From NCBI RefSeq assembly GCF_000423045.1, contig NZ_KE383971.1, positions 320,092 through 384,091 on the forward strand: DNA of 64,000 bases, in the 5' to 3' direction. Origin of the DNA: Christiangramia portivictoriae DSM 23547 (GTDB lineage: Bacteria; Bacteroidota; Bacteroidia; Flavobacteriales; Flavobacteriaceae). Positions within the stretch are counted from its first letter, which is position 1, and each line of letters begins with the position of its first letter. The notes below the pieces were generated by a model, which ran no database searches, was not told where the DNA came from, and was given only the letters and a program-made list of their open reading frames with translations. The position numbers and the translations under genes were made by a program. Below are positions 27,088 through 35,688 of this stretch, one piece after another.

Positions 27088-27789
27088 TTAGATTTTCCTT
27101 AGAACGGCCAGGTAATCATAATGTTCTCCTTCCAGAACGATTTCGCAGGAGAAATTGTTGTTCTTTGCCGCCTTCTGAAGAATTTCCTTGTCCACATATA
27201 ACCAGTCAAATGGATCTGAAGTTTCTCCCTTGTAACTCAGTTCGTAAGTAAGTTCCCCGTAATAATCTTCAGAATCTATGAATTCATCATCGAAAAGATA
27301 GATAAGATCTGAAGAATCCAGGATTAGCTGCCCTGCATCGTTCAGAAGTTGATGGCAATGCTGAAGAAAATCATTTATGTTTTCCAGTTTTCCAATGATC
27401 CCGGTTCCATTCATAAGCATAAGAATGCAGTCAAATTTTTCCGAAGAGATCTTATAAAAGTCCTGAACCACCGCGTTATGGAGTCCGCGTTCTTTCGCGA
27501 TCTCTATTGCTCCGGCAGAAGTATCTATTGCCTTAACCTCCAGTTTGAGTTCATTTTGCAGATAAAGTGCATGACTACCAGCGCCGCAACCAACATCAAG
27601 AATACTGCCTTTGCAAAGTTTTAATGCTTCCTGTTCGAGCTTTGGCATTTCATTAAAATCACGAAATAGATAAGCGACGGGAATTTCATCGTTATCAAAG
27701 TCTGGAGAATGTACCGTAATGGGCGTTTCATCTTTTTCTTTGTAATAGCCTGCGATGGCTTTGCCGAATATATCCTTATTTTTGTCCAA
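27088..27789 (-). CDS. Class I SAM-dependent methyltransferase
   Basis: A 233-residue methyltransferase. SILDVGCGAGSHALYLQ is motif I, followed by VKAIDTSAGAIEIA (motif post-I) and FDCILMLMNGTGIIGKL. The long N-terminal segment and the C-terminal YDYLAVLRK are common in this broad group; the substrate cannot be told. The only usable start is TTG at 27789, because the frame has a stop 15 bases further upstream. A -7 box on the complement at 27824-27831 supports it. Its start overlaps the start of the divergent YkgJ-like gene by one base. Confidence 0.82.
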   Translation of the reverse strand: MDKNKDIFGKAIAGYYKEKDETPITVHSPDFDNDEIPVAYLFRDFNEMPKLEQEALKLCKGSILDVGCGAGSHALYLQNELKLEVKAIDTSAGAIEIAKERGLHNAVVQDFYKISSEKFDCILMLMNGTGIIGKLENINDFLQHCHQLLNDAGQLILDSSDLIYLFDDEFIDSEDYYGELTYELSYKGETSDPFDWLYVDKEILQKAAKNNNFSCEIVLEGEHYDYLAVLRKI

Positions 27790-27831
27790 TGGATGAAGAG
27801 CTTAAAAGTTTACCTAATCGCGCCAAAGATA
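27777..27831. promoter_or_regulatory. Overlapping divergent promoters of a head-to-head gene pair
   Basis: Plus strand: TATTTTTG at 27777-27784, four bases before the ATG at 27789, giving a near-leaderless message. Complement strand: TATCTTTG at 27824-27831, serving the methyltransferase whose TTG start is at 27789. Each promoter lies inside the other gene's coding region. Confidence 0.6.
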
Positions 27832-28283
27832 AGAAGAAGGAAAATAGGAAATTCTTTTCACGGCTAAAGAAGCGTCCTCCAAAAAACCTGGACAAGCTCA
27901 TGGTAGAATTGCATGAGGAAGAATTCTCCAGAACCGACTGCCTGCAATGTGCCAACTGCTGCAAGACCACGGGACCTTTGTTCACTCAAAAAGATATTGG
28001 AAGGATCAGTAAACATTTTCGTATGAAGCCTGGTGAGTTTATAGACACCTATCTCAGGCTGGATGAAGAGAATGATTATGTGCTACAGCAAGTACCATGT
28101 CCTTTTTTGGGCGACGATAATTACTGTGGTATCTATGATCAGCGACCAAAGGCCTGCCGGGAATATCCCCATACAGATCGAAAGGACTTTCATAAAATTT
28201 CTTCACTTACTATTCGAAATACAGCAATATGTCCGGCGGCTTACAATATCGTTGAGGAAATGAAAAAAAGATTGAAATCGTAA
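27789..28283 (+). CDS. YkgJ-family Cys-cluster protein
   Basis: A 164-residue protein with a basic N-terminus and the zinc/iron-chelating cluster of the YkgJ/CxxCxxCC family: DCLQCANCCKTTGP, then VPCPFL, NYCGIYDQRPKACREYP and a late ICPAA. The eight or so cysteines probably bind one metal or an Fe-S cluster. No transmembrane segment is present. The biochemical role of the family is poorly known; some members act near methylation or peptide-modifying enzymes. It is divergent from a methyltransferase gene with overlapping start codons. Confidence 0.85.
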   Translation: MDEELKSLPNRAKDKKKENRKFFSRLKKRPPKNLDKLMVELHEEEFSRTDCLQCANCCKTTGPLFTQKDIGRISKHFRMKPGEFIDTYLRLDEENDYVLQQVPCPFLGDDNYCGIYDQRPKACREYPHTDRKDFHKISSLTIRNTAICPAAYNIVEEMKKRLKS

Positions 28284-28304
28284 CACTTAGGTCTAAAAAA
28301 TATT

Positions 28305-28312
28305 TATTTTTG
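28305..28312 (+). promoter_or_regulatory. -7 box TATTTTTG of the thioredoxin-fold gene
   Basis: TAnnTTTG match 14 bases before the ATG at 28327. Confidence 0.6.
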
Positions 28313-28326
28313 GGAAAACCTTAACG

Positions 28327-29169
28327 ATGAAAAGTCTTATTCTACTCCTTCTCCTAAGTAGTTCAAATCTAATTGCAAATAACTGGTATACCGATCTTGA
28401 AGCTGCCCAAAATGCAGCTATTGCAAGTAATAAATTAATATTGGTAGACTTCTGGGCCACCTGGTGCGGGCCATGTAAAGCAATGGATCGGGATGTGTGG
28501 AGCGACCAGGAGATCCAGAAAATCATGCAGAATTATATTCCTTTGAGAGTCGATTTCGATACTCAGCGCCAATTGAATATGCAATATGGAGTAAAAGGCA
28601 TTCCATATGTGGTGATCATGGATCCCAACGGGAAGGTGATTCACAACAATTTGGGCTATACTAATAAAACTGAAACCATGCGGGTTCTGCAGAAGTATAA
28701 ACTTAATTTATCCTTTCTGCAGGTTGAGTCGGCGTACTACAAAAGAAAGCCCAGTTACGCCACGGCGCTTAGACTTGCGCAGAAATACCTGGATTACAGT
28801 TTGTATCTGGATAAGGACCTTCGAAGACCAATTTTAAATATTACTGAAGAGTACCTTGAAGAAGCCCAGGAGCTGCTGGATGAGGAGCAGGCTAATTATG
28901 CGATGATTAGTCAGAAGTTGGATTTGCTGCTTACGAATGTGGATCTATATCAGGGCAATTACAGGAAGGTCGAACGTTTTCTGAAGAAGAAAGTAGATGA
29001 GGAAGAATTACGAAAATATAACTGGGGCTTATATACATTTCTGAATTACTGCATGGCTATTGAAAACGGGGAAGAAGCTCAAATTGATAAGTGGACTGTA
29101 GAATTGGATAAATTGAAAAATGCAAGTGTTTACAAAACCAGGATTAAAAATTTACAGGAAACGAGTTAG
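28327..29169 (+). CDS. Periplasmic thioredoxin-fold protein with helical C-terminal extension
   Basis: A 280-residue protein with a short signal peptide (about 1-17), a thioredoxin domain with DFWATWCGPC (C47, C50) and the cis-proline segment KGIPYVVIMDPNGKV, then about 150 residues of helices. The first half resembles DsbD-gamma/thioredoxin_7-type domains; WCGPC suggests a reducing or general thiol exchange role. The helical extension looks like TPR-type protein-binding hairpins but I cannot define repeats with confidence. It converges on the NamZ-like gene with a seven-base gap. Confidence 0.82.
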   Translation: MKSLILLLLLSSSNLIANNWYTDLEAAQNAAIASNKLILVDFWATWCGPCKAMDRDVWSDQEIQKIMQNYIPLRVDFDTQRQLNMQYGVKGIPYVVIMDPNGKVIHNNLGYTNKTETMRVLQKYKLNLSFLQVESAYYKRKPSYATALRLAQKYLDYSLYLDKDLRRPILNITEEYLEEAQELLDEEQANYAMISQKLDLLLTNVDLYQGNYRKVERFLKKKVDEEELRKYNWGLYTFLNYCMAIENGEEAQIDKWTVELDKLKNASVYKTRIKNLQETS

Positions 29170-29176
29170 TTCGCTT

Positions 29177-30415
29177 CTAATACATTAGATATTTTTTACG
29201 TGTTTCTCGAAAAGCATCCAGACCTGCTTTCCAGCTTTGCCTGATTTCTTCAGCAGAAAGTCCTTCTTCAATTTGTTCCTTCAGCAAAGAGGTTCCTGCC
29301 AGTTTCCGGAAGAAATCGTTAAAAAACTGCACTTTACTTTCTGTATTGCGATATGCTTCAATTAACCATTCCAGGTTGATAGAATCCAATGATACTGCGC
29401 TGCTCAAATCACGCCCATAACACTCCTTGTTTTCATGTTTTGGATACTTTGCACCTTCCATAGATTTTGGAGTATAAGAGTAATTGAAATAAGTCTTATC
29501 CAGAAAAGGAGAACCAAAAACCTGAAACTGTAGTTCTGTACCACGGCCTGCATTTACATTCGTTCCTTCAAAAAAGCAAAGACTGGGGTAAAGATTGATC
29601 GATTTAGCGTTTGGAAGGTTCGGTGATGGCTTTACGGGTAATTTGTAGCTCATTGTATGCTGATAATTCTGCATGGGAACTGTCTCCAGGTCACACTCAA
29701 TTCCGTTCTTCAACCATTTTTCACCATTGATCATTCTGGCGTATTCTGCGATGGTCATTCCGTGAACTACCGGAACCGGGTGCATTCCCACAAAGCTTTG
29801 ATGCCGTTTTTCGAGAATTGGACCGTCAATATAATGTGCATTAGGATTTGGACGATCAAGAATTAGAACCGGAATTCCTTGTTCTGCACAGGCCTCCATG
29901 ACATAATGCATGGTTGAAATATAGGTGTAAAACCTGGCGCCGACATCCTGGATATCGAAGATCAGCAATTCTATGTCTTTCAGGTCTTCAGCAGTTGGTT
30001 TTTTATGGTTTCCGTAGAGAGAAATAACCGGAAGGCCACTTTTCGGGTCCTTACCACTTTTTACAGATTCACCAGCATCTGCCGTCCCACGAAAACCATG
30101 CTCGGGGGCGAAAACCTTTTTTACCTGGACTTGCCTGCTTAATAAAGTGTCCACAAGATGTATATACTCTCCATTTTTTCTTTTTACTACGGAAGTCTGA
30201 TTTCCCACGATTCCAATAGTTTTGTTAGCGATCTTCGGAAGGATAAGCTCCATGCGGTTAGCGGCCGGTAATACTTCAGAAGTAACCGAATCTGAAAGTT
30301 TTGCCTGTGGAGTAACCTCAGAATTTTCCGCAGAGCTTTCACTATGTGCGTTTCCGCAGGAAAGAATTCCAAAAACAAAGAATAATAATGTACTTTTGAC
30401 CAACCTCTTAATCAT
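29177..30415 (-). CDS. DUF1343 lipoprotein, probable exo-N-acetylmuramidase (NamZ-like)
   Basis: A 412-residue lipoprotein (lipobox ILSC, C20). Conserved family segments are VGNQTSV, FAPEHGFRG, DIQDVGARFYTYISTM, LDRPNP and INLYPSLCFFEGTNVNAGRGTE. DUF1343 proteins related to NamZ remove terminal MurNAc from peptidoglycan fragments (family GH171), so a cell-wall recycling or scavenging role is likely. The start is seven bases from the divergent ABC permease gene, so its promoter must lie inside that gene; no TAnnTTTG match is evident there. Confidence 0.88.
   Translation of the reverse strand: MIKRLVKSTLLFFVFGILSCGNAHSESSAENSEVTPQAKLSDSVTSEVLPAANRMELILPKIANKTIGIVGNQTSVVKRKNGEYIHLVDTLLSRQVQVKKVFAPEHGFRGTADAGESVKSGKDPKSGLPVISLYGNHKKPTAEDLKDIELLIFDIQDVGARFYTYISTMHYVMEACAEQGIPVLILDRPNPNAHYIDGPILEKRHQSFVGMHPVPVVHGMTIAEYARMINGEKWLKNGIECDLETVPMQNYQHTMSYKLPVKPSPNLPNAKSINLYPSLCFFEGTNVNAGRGTELQFQVFGSPFLDKTYFNYSYTPKSMEGAKYPKHENKECYGRDLSSAVSLDSINLEWLIEAYRNTESKVQFFNDFFRKLAGTSLLKEQIEEGLSAEEIRQSWKAGLDAFRETRKKYLMY
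30391..30398 (+). promoter_or_regulatory. -7 box TACTTTTG of the ABC permease gene
   Basis: It matches TAnnTTTG and lies within the 5' coding end of the NamZ-like gene on the other strand. It is 23 bases before the TTG at 30422 and supports that unusual start. Confidence 0.5.
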
Positions 30416-30421
30416 AGCAAT

Positions 30422-31654
30422 TTGAATTTCGAGTACTTTATAGTGAAGCGCCTAATTAGCGCGAAAAAATATAAAAGTAGCATATCTGCTCCTATAATAA
30501 AAATAGCGATCACGGCAATTGCCATAGGGGTTGTGATGATGCTGGTCTCGTTTGCTACCGGCCTTGGTCTGCAGGAAAAAATAAGGGATAAGATCGCTGC
30601 TTTTAATGGTCATATAAGTATTTCCAGCTATGATAATAATAGCTCCAAGGTTTCATTAACTCCAGTTTCAAAAAACCAGGATTTCTATCCCGAATTCACT
30701 AGTGTAGAAGGCATCGCTCACGTGCAGGCTGTTGCCACTACCTTTGGCGTTATTCGAACAGAGGAAGATTTTGAAGGCATCGTGGCCAAAGGAGTTGGAG
30801 CCGATTATAAATGGGACTATTTTGAGGAATTCCTGACGCAGGGTAGATTGCCCAACTATTCTGAAAATCTCAACAACGAAATTCTAATTTCCGAATATCT
30901 GGCGAATAGACTTAAGCTGAAGAACGGTGACCGTGTGGCTACATATTTTATGCGTGACGAAAGTGACCTGCCCCTGCAACGTAGTTTTGAAATTGTTGGT
31001 ATTTACGAATCGGGTTTCCAGGAATTTGATGAATTGTATTTGCTAACCGATATCCGGCACATCCAGAGGATCAATCGCTGGGAAAAGGATGAGATCGGGA
31101 ACTTTGAGGTTTTCGTAGAAGATTTTGATGAACTCGATACCAAGGGTAACGAAGTTTATGAGAATACGGGATCATTTCTGGATACTCAAACGATCAGTCA
31201 GAAATACTATTCCATTTTTGAGTGGCTGTCCCTTTTTGATTTTAATATGGCTCTTATTCTTGGGATTATGATTCTTGTCTCCGGGATCAACATGATCACT
31301 GCATTGCTGGTTTTGATCCTTGAAAGAACCCAGATGATAGGGATGCTGAAAGGACTTGGAGCCGCCGACTGGAGCATTCGAAAGATTTTTCTGTATAATG
31401 CGGCATATTTGATAGTCTTAGGACTTTTCTGGGGTAACTTGATTGGAATTGGTCTATTGGTGCTTCAGAAATATTTTAAACTGATTCCGCTGGATCCAAG
31501 AACTTATTATGTGACCGAAGTCCCAATTTATCTAAGTTGGGATTACATTCTACTCGTAAATACCGGTACATTGATCCTTTGTATGCTTATGCTGTTAATT
31601 CCATCGATCATCATCTCCAAAATCTCCCCAGTCAAGGCGATCAAATTCGATTAA
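30422..31654 (+). CDS. FtsX/LolE-like ABC transporter permease
   Basis: A 410-residue inner-membrane permease: one N-terminal membrane helix (about 23-47), a large periplasmic MacB-like domain, and three C-terminal helices (about 275-405) ending KISPVKAIKFD, the hallmark SPVxAIK close of the lipoprotein-release family. It probably acts with a LolD-type ATPase, not encoded nearby, to extract lipoproteins to the carrier protein. The start is TTG, as no ATG precedes the N-terminal MNFEYFIVKRLISAK block. Confidence 0.88.
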   Translation: MNFEYFIVKRLISAKKYKSSISAPIIKIAITAIAIGVVMMLVSFATGLGLQEKIRDKIAAFNGHISISSYDNNSSKVSLTPVSKNQDFYPEFTSVEGIAHVQAVATTFGVIRTEEDFEGIVAKGVGADYKWDYFEEFLTQGRLPNYSENLNNEILISEYLANRLKLKNGDRVATYFMRDESDLPLQRSFEIVGIYESGFQEFDELYLLTDIRHIQRINRWEKDEIGNFEVFVEDFDELDTKGNEVYENTGSFLDTQTISQKYYSIFEWLSLFDFNMALILGIMILVSGINMITALLVLILERTQMIGMLKGLGAADWSIRKIFLYNAAYLIVLGLFWGNLIGIGLLVLQKYFKLIPLDPRTYYVTEVPIYLSWDYILLVNTGTLILCMLMLLIPSIIISKISPVKAIKFD

Positions 31655-31711
31655 TAATTGCAGCTATCATAGTTGACGTGGTAAAGCTTGGTTTAAGGCC
31701 AAAGGTTTTTT

Positions 31712-31719
31712 TACATTTG
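31712..31719 (+). promoter_or_regulatory. -7 box TACATTTG of cysteine synthase
   Basis: TAnnTTTG match followed by CAG, 24 bases before the ATG at 31744. Confidence 0.6.
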
Positions 31720-31743
31720 CAGACGTTAAAGAAAAATGAAAGC

Positions 31744-32724
31744 ATGGATTACGCTGAGAATATATTAGGAACCATTGGAAATACTCCCATGGTCAAGATG
31801 AACAAGATCGTCGAGGAGATCGATGCCCTTGTACTGGCAAAATATGAAACCTTTAATCCTGGTAATTCGGTCAAGGATAGAATGGCAGTAAAAATGGTGG
31901 AGGACGCCGAAGCCAAAGGCTTATTAAAACCAGGAGGTACGATCATAGAAGGAACTTCAGGGAATACTGGGATGGGTCTTGCTCTTGCGGCTATTGTCAA
32001 AGGTTACAAAATGATCTGCGTGATGAGTGACAAGCAGAGTAAGGAAAAAATGGATATTCTTCGCGCAGTGGGAAGTGAAGTGGTTGTTTGTCCTACAGAT
32101 GTGGAACCAGATGATCCACAGTCTTATTATTCTACTTCCCGAAGACTTGCTGAAGAAACTCCGAACAGCTGGTACGTAAATCAATATGATAATCTCGCAA
32201 ATCGTGAAGCTCATTACGAATCTACAGGCCCTGAGATCTGGAAACAAACAGATGGAAAAGTAACCCATTTTGTTGTTGGAGTAGGGACTGGTGGAACTAT
32301 TTCTGGTGTTGGAAAGTATTTGAAAGAAAAAAATCCCGATATTAAGGTTTGGGGAATAGATACTTACGGTTCAGTATTCAAGAAATATCACGAAACGGGT
32401 GAATTCGATGAAAAGGAAATTTATCCTTACGTAACCGAAGGAATTGGAGAGGATATTTTACCTAAAAACGTTGACTTTGATGTGATCGACGGTTTTACGA
32501 AGGTAACAGATAAAGATGCAGCAGTTTATACGCAGAAATTATCAAAGGAAGAAGGGTTTTTCTTAGGTAATAGTGCAGGTGCAGCGGTAAAAGGGCTGTT
32601 ACAACTAAAAGAACATTTTACTAAGGATGATGTCGTGGTAGTGCTTTTCCATGACCACGGAAGCCGATATGTAGGTAAAATGTATAATGATGACTGGATG
32701 AGAAAAATGGGTTACATCGACTAA
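31744..32724 (+). CDS. Cysteine synthase / cystathionine beta-synthase-like PLP enzyme
   Basis: A 326-residue fold-type II PLP enzyme. K44 in FNPGNSVKDRMA is the PLP lysine, EGTSGNTGMGLA is the Asn-loop that holds substrate and PLP, and VGVGTGGTISGVGKYL binds the PLP phosphate. It would replace the acetyl group of O-acetylserine with sulfide, or make cystathionine. The lack of C-terminal CBS domains and the length favour a CysK/CysM type. The start is set by the promoter box and the MDYAENILGTIGNTPMV N-terminus. Confidence 0.93.
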   Translation: MDYAENILGTIGNTPMVKMNKIVEEIDALVLAKYETFNPGNSVKDRMAVKMVEDAEAKGLLKPGGTIIEGTSGNTGMGLALAAIVKGYKMICVMSDKQSKEKMDILRAVGSEVVVCPTDVEPDDPQSYYSTSRRLAEETPNSWYVNQYDNLANREAHYESTGPEIWKQTDGKVTHFVVGVGTGGTISGVGKYLKEKNPDIKVWGIDTYGSVFKKYHETGEFDEKEIYPYVTEGIGEDILPKNVDFDVIDGFTKVTDKDAAVYTQKLSKEEGFFLGNSAGAAVKGLLQLKEHFTKDDVVVVLFHDHGSRYVGKMYNDDWMRKMGYID

Positions 32725-32762
32725 TACCAGTTATACAATGTAGGAACTAATTGATTTTTTAT

Positions 32763-34868
32763 ATGACTAAGAATGCATGGTTTTTAACCAGTTTATTCTT
32801 TATGCTAACGCTTTCAATAAATGCGCAGGATGATGAAAGGAAAGAATCAGATCTTAAAGTAACTTTAGATCTAAACAATCCTACCAGGGAGATCAATGAT
32901 GGGGTCACCATGGTTAATGTTCAGGGAGGTAAAGCTCCTTACACTTACAAGTGGACCAGGCAAAGCACTTCCCTTCAATCTAATAAGGCTACAGGAATCA
33001 CTGAAGGTCAGGAAGAATCGGTTACCGTGACCGATGCCAATGGCGTAAGCGTTACCAGGAAGTTTACCATTCCCGCGGAAGCGATCACAGAAGTTGTTAA
33101 TAGTAAAGTACAGCCAGCGGTAGACTTTTTGGGCGGCATTTTGTTCTGGGATCCTTTTGCAGCAGTTGGAATCTATGACCCGGTGGTTTATACGAATGAA
33201 AAAGAAATTCCTATTCCAAACTGGGATGCCACTACCAATAAAACCTTCAGCTTAAAGCAATGGCTGGTGGATGATGGTAGCGAGGTAAGTGCAGGTGATA
33301 AAATTGCCATTATCGAAAATGAATCTGGAGAAGAAAATGAAATTTTTTCAGAAGATGCAGGTACGATAGATTACCTGGTTCTGGAAGGCAATGAAATTTT
33401 TGATCCAAACGACAAGGATGATGTGATCGAGCAAAATGCTCATATGATCGCCAAAATTAAATTCGAAGAGCCGCAACCTTTGCATCACCCTAACGGCGAT
33501 GTGATTACCAATTCTATTCCGTTTATCGTGATCTGGCTAATTCTTGGAAGTATATTCTTTACTATCAGACTGGGCTTTGTAAATATTCGTGGTTTCTCTC
33601 ACTCCATACAATTGGCTAAAGGAAAATACGATGATCCGGATGCACCTGGTAGAATAACACATTTCCAGGCAATGGCCACTGCAGTTTCCGCGACTGTAGG
33701 TCTTGGGAACATTGCCGGAGTTGCCGTGGCAATATCTCTTGGTGGAGCAGGAGCCACGTTCTGGATGTTCTGTGCCGGGTTTTTCGCGATGTCTTTAAAA
33801 TTCACTGAGTGTACTTTAGGCGTCAAATACCGGAAAATCAAGGAAGATGGTAGAATATTTGGAGGTCCCATGAACTATCTGCGTTATGGTCTTGAGAAAA
33901 GAAACATGAAAGGTCTGGGGAAATTTTTGGCCAGCCTTTTCGCAGTGCTGGGAGTTGGAGCTTCGTTTGGAGGTGGAAATATGATACAGTCCAACCAGGC
34001 TTTTAAAATAGTTTCTGAACAATTACCTTTTCTGGAAGGCCAGGGATTCTTGTTCGGTGTTGGTTTTGCCATCCTGGTTGGTGCGGTGATCCTTGGAGGA
34101 ATCAACAGTATTGCCCGGGTGACCGGAAAGGTCGTGCCTGTTATGGCGATCATTTATATTCTGGGTTGCGCGGTAGTGATTGGAGTGAATATAGAAAATA
34201 TTGGTGCAGCATTTTCAGCTATCTATAACGGTGCTTTTTCAGCCGATGCCTTAAAAGGTGGATTTATAGGCGTTCTGATTGTTGGACTTCAGAGAGCGGC
34301 ATTCTCCAGTGAAGCCGGGGTTGGTTCAGCCGCAATTGCTCATAGTGCTACCAAAACGAACAATCCAATTGCAGATGGGTTTACTTCTTTGGTGGAGCCT
34401 TTTATCGATACGATGGTAGTATGTACCATGACAGCATTGGTGCTTATATTTACCGGGATGCATGAAGTTGGTGGCGGAATGAAAGGTGTTGAACTAACGT
34501 CAGATGCCTTTGGAAGTGTAATTTCCTGGTTTCCTGCAGTGCTGGCACTGGCAGTTTTCTTATTCGCATTTTCTACCATGGTCTCCTGGTCTTATTACGG
34601 GATGCGTTCCTGGACCTATTTGTTCGGGCAAAGCAAGAAATCTGAAATTATTTACAAAGTGCTGTTCCTAATATTTGTAGTGGTAGGAGCATCGGTAAGT
34701 CTAGGAGCAGTATTGAGCTTCTCAGATATGATGATTCTTGCCATGTCCTTTCCCAACATCATTGGTTTATATATCATGTCTTCGGAAGTTAGAGCAGATA
34801 TGGAAAACTACTGGGAGCGGCTTAAAAATGGGGAATTGTTTATCAATCCTAAATTCAGAGATGCCTGA
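32763..34868 (+). CDS. AGCS sodium:amino-acid symporter with secreted Ig-like and lipoyl-like N-terminal domains
   Basis: A 701-residue protein of unusual build. A signal peptide (1-22, ending INAQ) leads to an SprB/PKD-like beta domain (about 33-100, with GGKAPYTYKWT), then a barrel-sandwich (biotinyl/lipoyl-like) domain with WLVDDGSEVSAGD, but no lysine at the modified position. From about 250 the AGCS transporter follows: [48 protein letters not shown] and [15 protein letters not shown]. The extension would lie in the periplasm. A close paralogue is at 39099. The ATG at 32763 opens the signal peptide. A terminator follows. Confidence 0.9.
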   Translation: MTKNAWFLTSLFFMLTLSINAQDDERKESDLKVTLDLNNPTREINDGVTMVNVQGGKAPYTYKWTRQSTSLQSNKATGITEGQEESVTVTDANGVSVTRKFTIPAEAITEVVNSKVQPAVDFLGGILFWDPFAAVGIYDPVVYTNEKEIPIPNWDATTNKTFSLKQWLVDDGSEVSAGDKIAIIENESGEENEIFSEDAGTIDYLVLEGNEIFDPNDKDDVIEQNAHMIAKIKFEEPQPLHHPNGDVITNSIPFIVIWLILGSIFFTIRLGFVNIRGFSHSIQLAKGKYDDPDAPGRITHFQAMATAVSATVGLGNIAGVAVAISLGGAGATFWMFCAGFFAMSLKFTECTLGVKYRKIKEDGRIFGGPMNYLRYGLEKRNMKGLGKFLASLFAVLGVGASFGGGNMIQSNQAFKIVSEQLPFLEGQGFLFGVGFAILVGAVILGGINSIARVTGKVVPVMAIIYILGCAVVIGVNIENIGAAFSAIYNGAFSADALKGGFIGVLIVGLQRAAFSSEAGVGSAAIAHSATKTNNPIADGFTSLVEPFIDTMVVCTMTALVLIFTGMHEVGGGMKGVELTSDAFGSVISWFPAVLALAVFLFAFSTMVSWSYYGMRSWTYLFGQSKKSEIIYKVLFLIFVVVGASVSLGAVLSFSDMMILAMSFPNIIGLYIMSSEVRADMENYWERLKNGELFINPKFRDA

Positions 34869-34896
34869 TAAAGTTATTTCTGAAAAGATCTATACT

Positions 34897-34927
34897 AAAA
34901 ACTCTTCCTTCTACGGAAGAGTTTTTT
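34897..34927. terminator. Bidirectional terminator after the first fused AGCS gene
   Basis: ACTCTTCC/GGAAGAGT with flanking A and T runs forms a stem of about 12 bp with a six-base loop. The convergent small membrane-protein gene ends inside it. Confidence 0.85.
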
Positions 34928-35282
34928 GTTTGTGATTTCCTGATCCCTGCAGCAAAAGGAATATTATGGCTCCCGCAAAATAGAGTAAGACGTCGAAATT
35001 GTCGGCAACATATCTGTCTACAAACTGCGGAAGTATCCGTTCAAAATAAATGGCATAAAAACTAGTAAGTGTAAACGCCTGGGCAACATTTATTCTGATT
35101 GCTTTATCCCTGGTGAGGTAATGCACCATTTTTAGACAAATGGTCAGGATAATGGGCATGCAAAGAAAGTCGTTGAGGTATGAGGTGCTCCATTCTGGAA
35201 CGCTTACTCCGGTAAATTTTATTGCTTCGAATAGTAAAAATATGATCGTAAAAAGGACGGCTGTAAAATATAGTGATCTCAT
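34911..35282 (-). CDS. Small polytopic membrane protein, unknown
   Basis: A 123-residue hydrophobic protein with about four membrane segments (roughly 5-22, 36-53, 66-85, 98-115). ATG at 35282 gives MRSLYFTAVLFT; an earlier in-frame ATG at 35342 would overlap much of the neighbouring small gene. It overlaps that neighbour by four bases, so the two are co-translated. I do not recognise the family; similar short flavobacterial proteins have been given transporter names, but there is no motif here to support one. Confidence 0.6.
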   Translation of the reverse strand: MRSLYFTAVLFTIIFLLFEAIKFTGVSVPEWSTSYLNDFLCMPIILTICLKMVHYLTRDKAIRINVAQAFTLTSFYAIYFERILPQFVDRYVADNFDVLLYFAGAIIFLLLQGSGNHKQKTLP

Positions 35283-35476
35283 AGAAGCGCTACAGATACT
35301 ATAAAAGCGATCACGATTCCTACTCCAAGTACAATGAGCCATACAGTATATCCGGTCCTGGCCAGGAAGCGAACAATGGGATTTTTATGTTCTTCTGTAG
35401 GTTCTGCCGACTTTCGTTTGTATTCTCCGGGTCTTCGACTGGATTTAAGTTTGGTCTTTTTCTGATTTTCCTCCAT
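35279..35476 (-). CDS. Small single-pass membrane protein, unknown
   Basis: Sixty-five residues: a very basic soluble N-terminal half (KKTKLKSSRRPGEYKRK) and one C-terminal membrane helix (about 43-65). The ATGA-type four-base overlap with the downstream membrane-protein gene supports translation. No family recognised. The tail-anchor-like layout with the basic part on the cytoplasmic side is the only structural hint. The 212 bases upstream (35477-35688), shared with the divergent SGNH hydrolase gene, show no clear TAnnTTTG box. Confidence 0.55.
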   Translation of the reverse strand: MEENQKKTKLKSSRRPGEYKRKSAEPTEEHKNPIVRFLARTGYTVWLIVLGVGIVIAFIVSVALL

Positions 35477-35688
35477 GATGTACTGCTCTTTGGTCGATTA
35501 GTTCAGCTTTGTGAATTTTAAGGTCGAAATCCTAGTGTTCTTTAAATCGATTTCTAAAATATAAAAACTGCCAGTGCAAAGCATTTCAATTAGTGAAGCT
35601 TTATGAAAATCCTGAGTTTTCAGAATTATACTGAATTCTATTTCAGAATAAATTTATATAAAGTATTTTCAGAGCTTAAAATCATACT

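Noticed and set aside
33884-34153. Proline/threonine-rich open frames opposite the AGCS genes
   Set aside because: They mirror the hydrophobic codons of the transporter on the other strand and lack starts, promoters or domain sense.
32763-34868. N-terminal lipoyl-like domain of the AGCS fusion as a working biotin/lipoate carrier
   Set aside because: The modified lysine position is not conserved in either copy and the domain would be in the periplasm, away from ligases.
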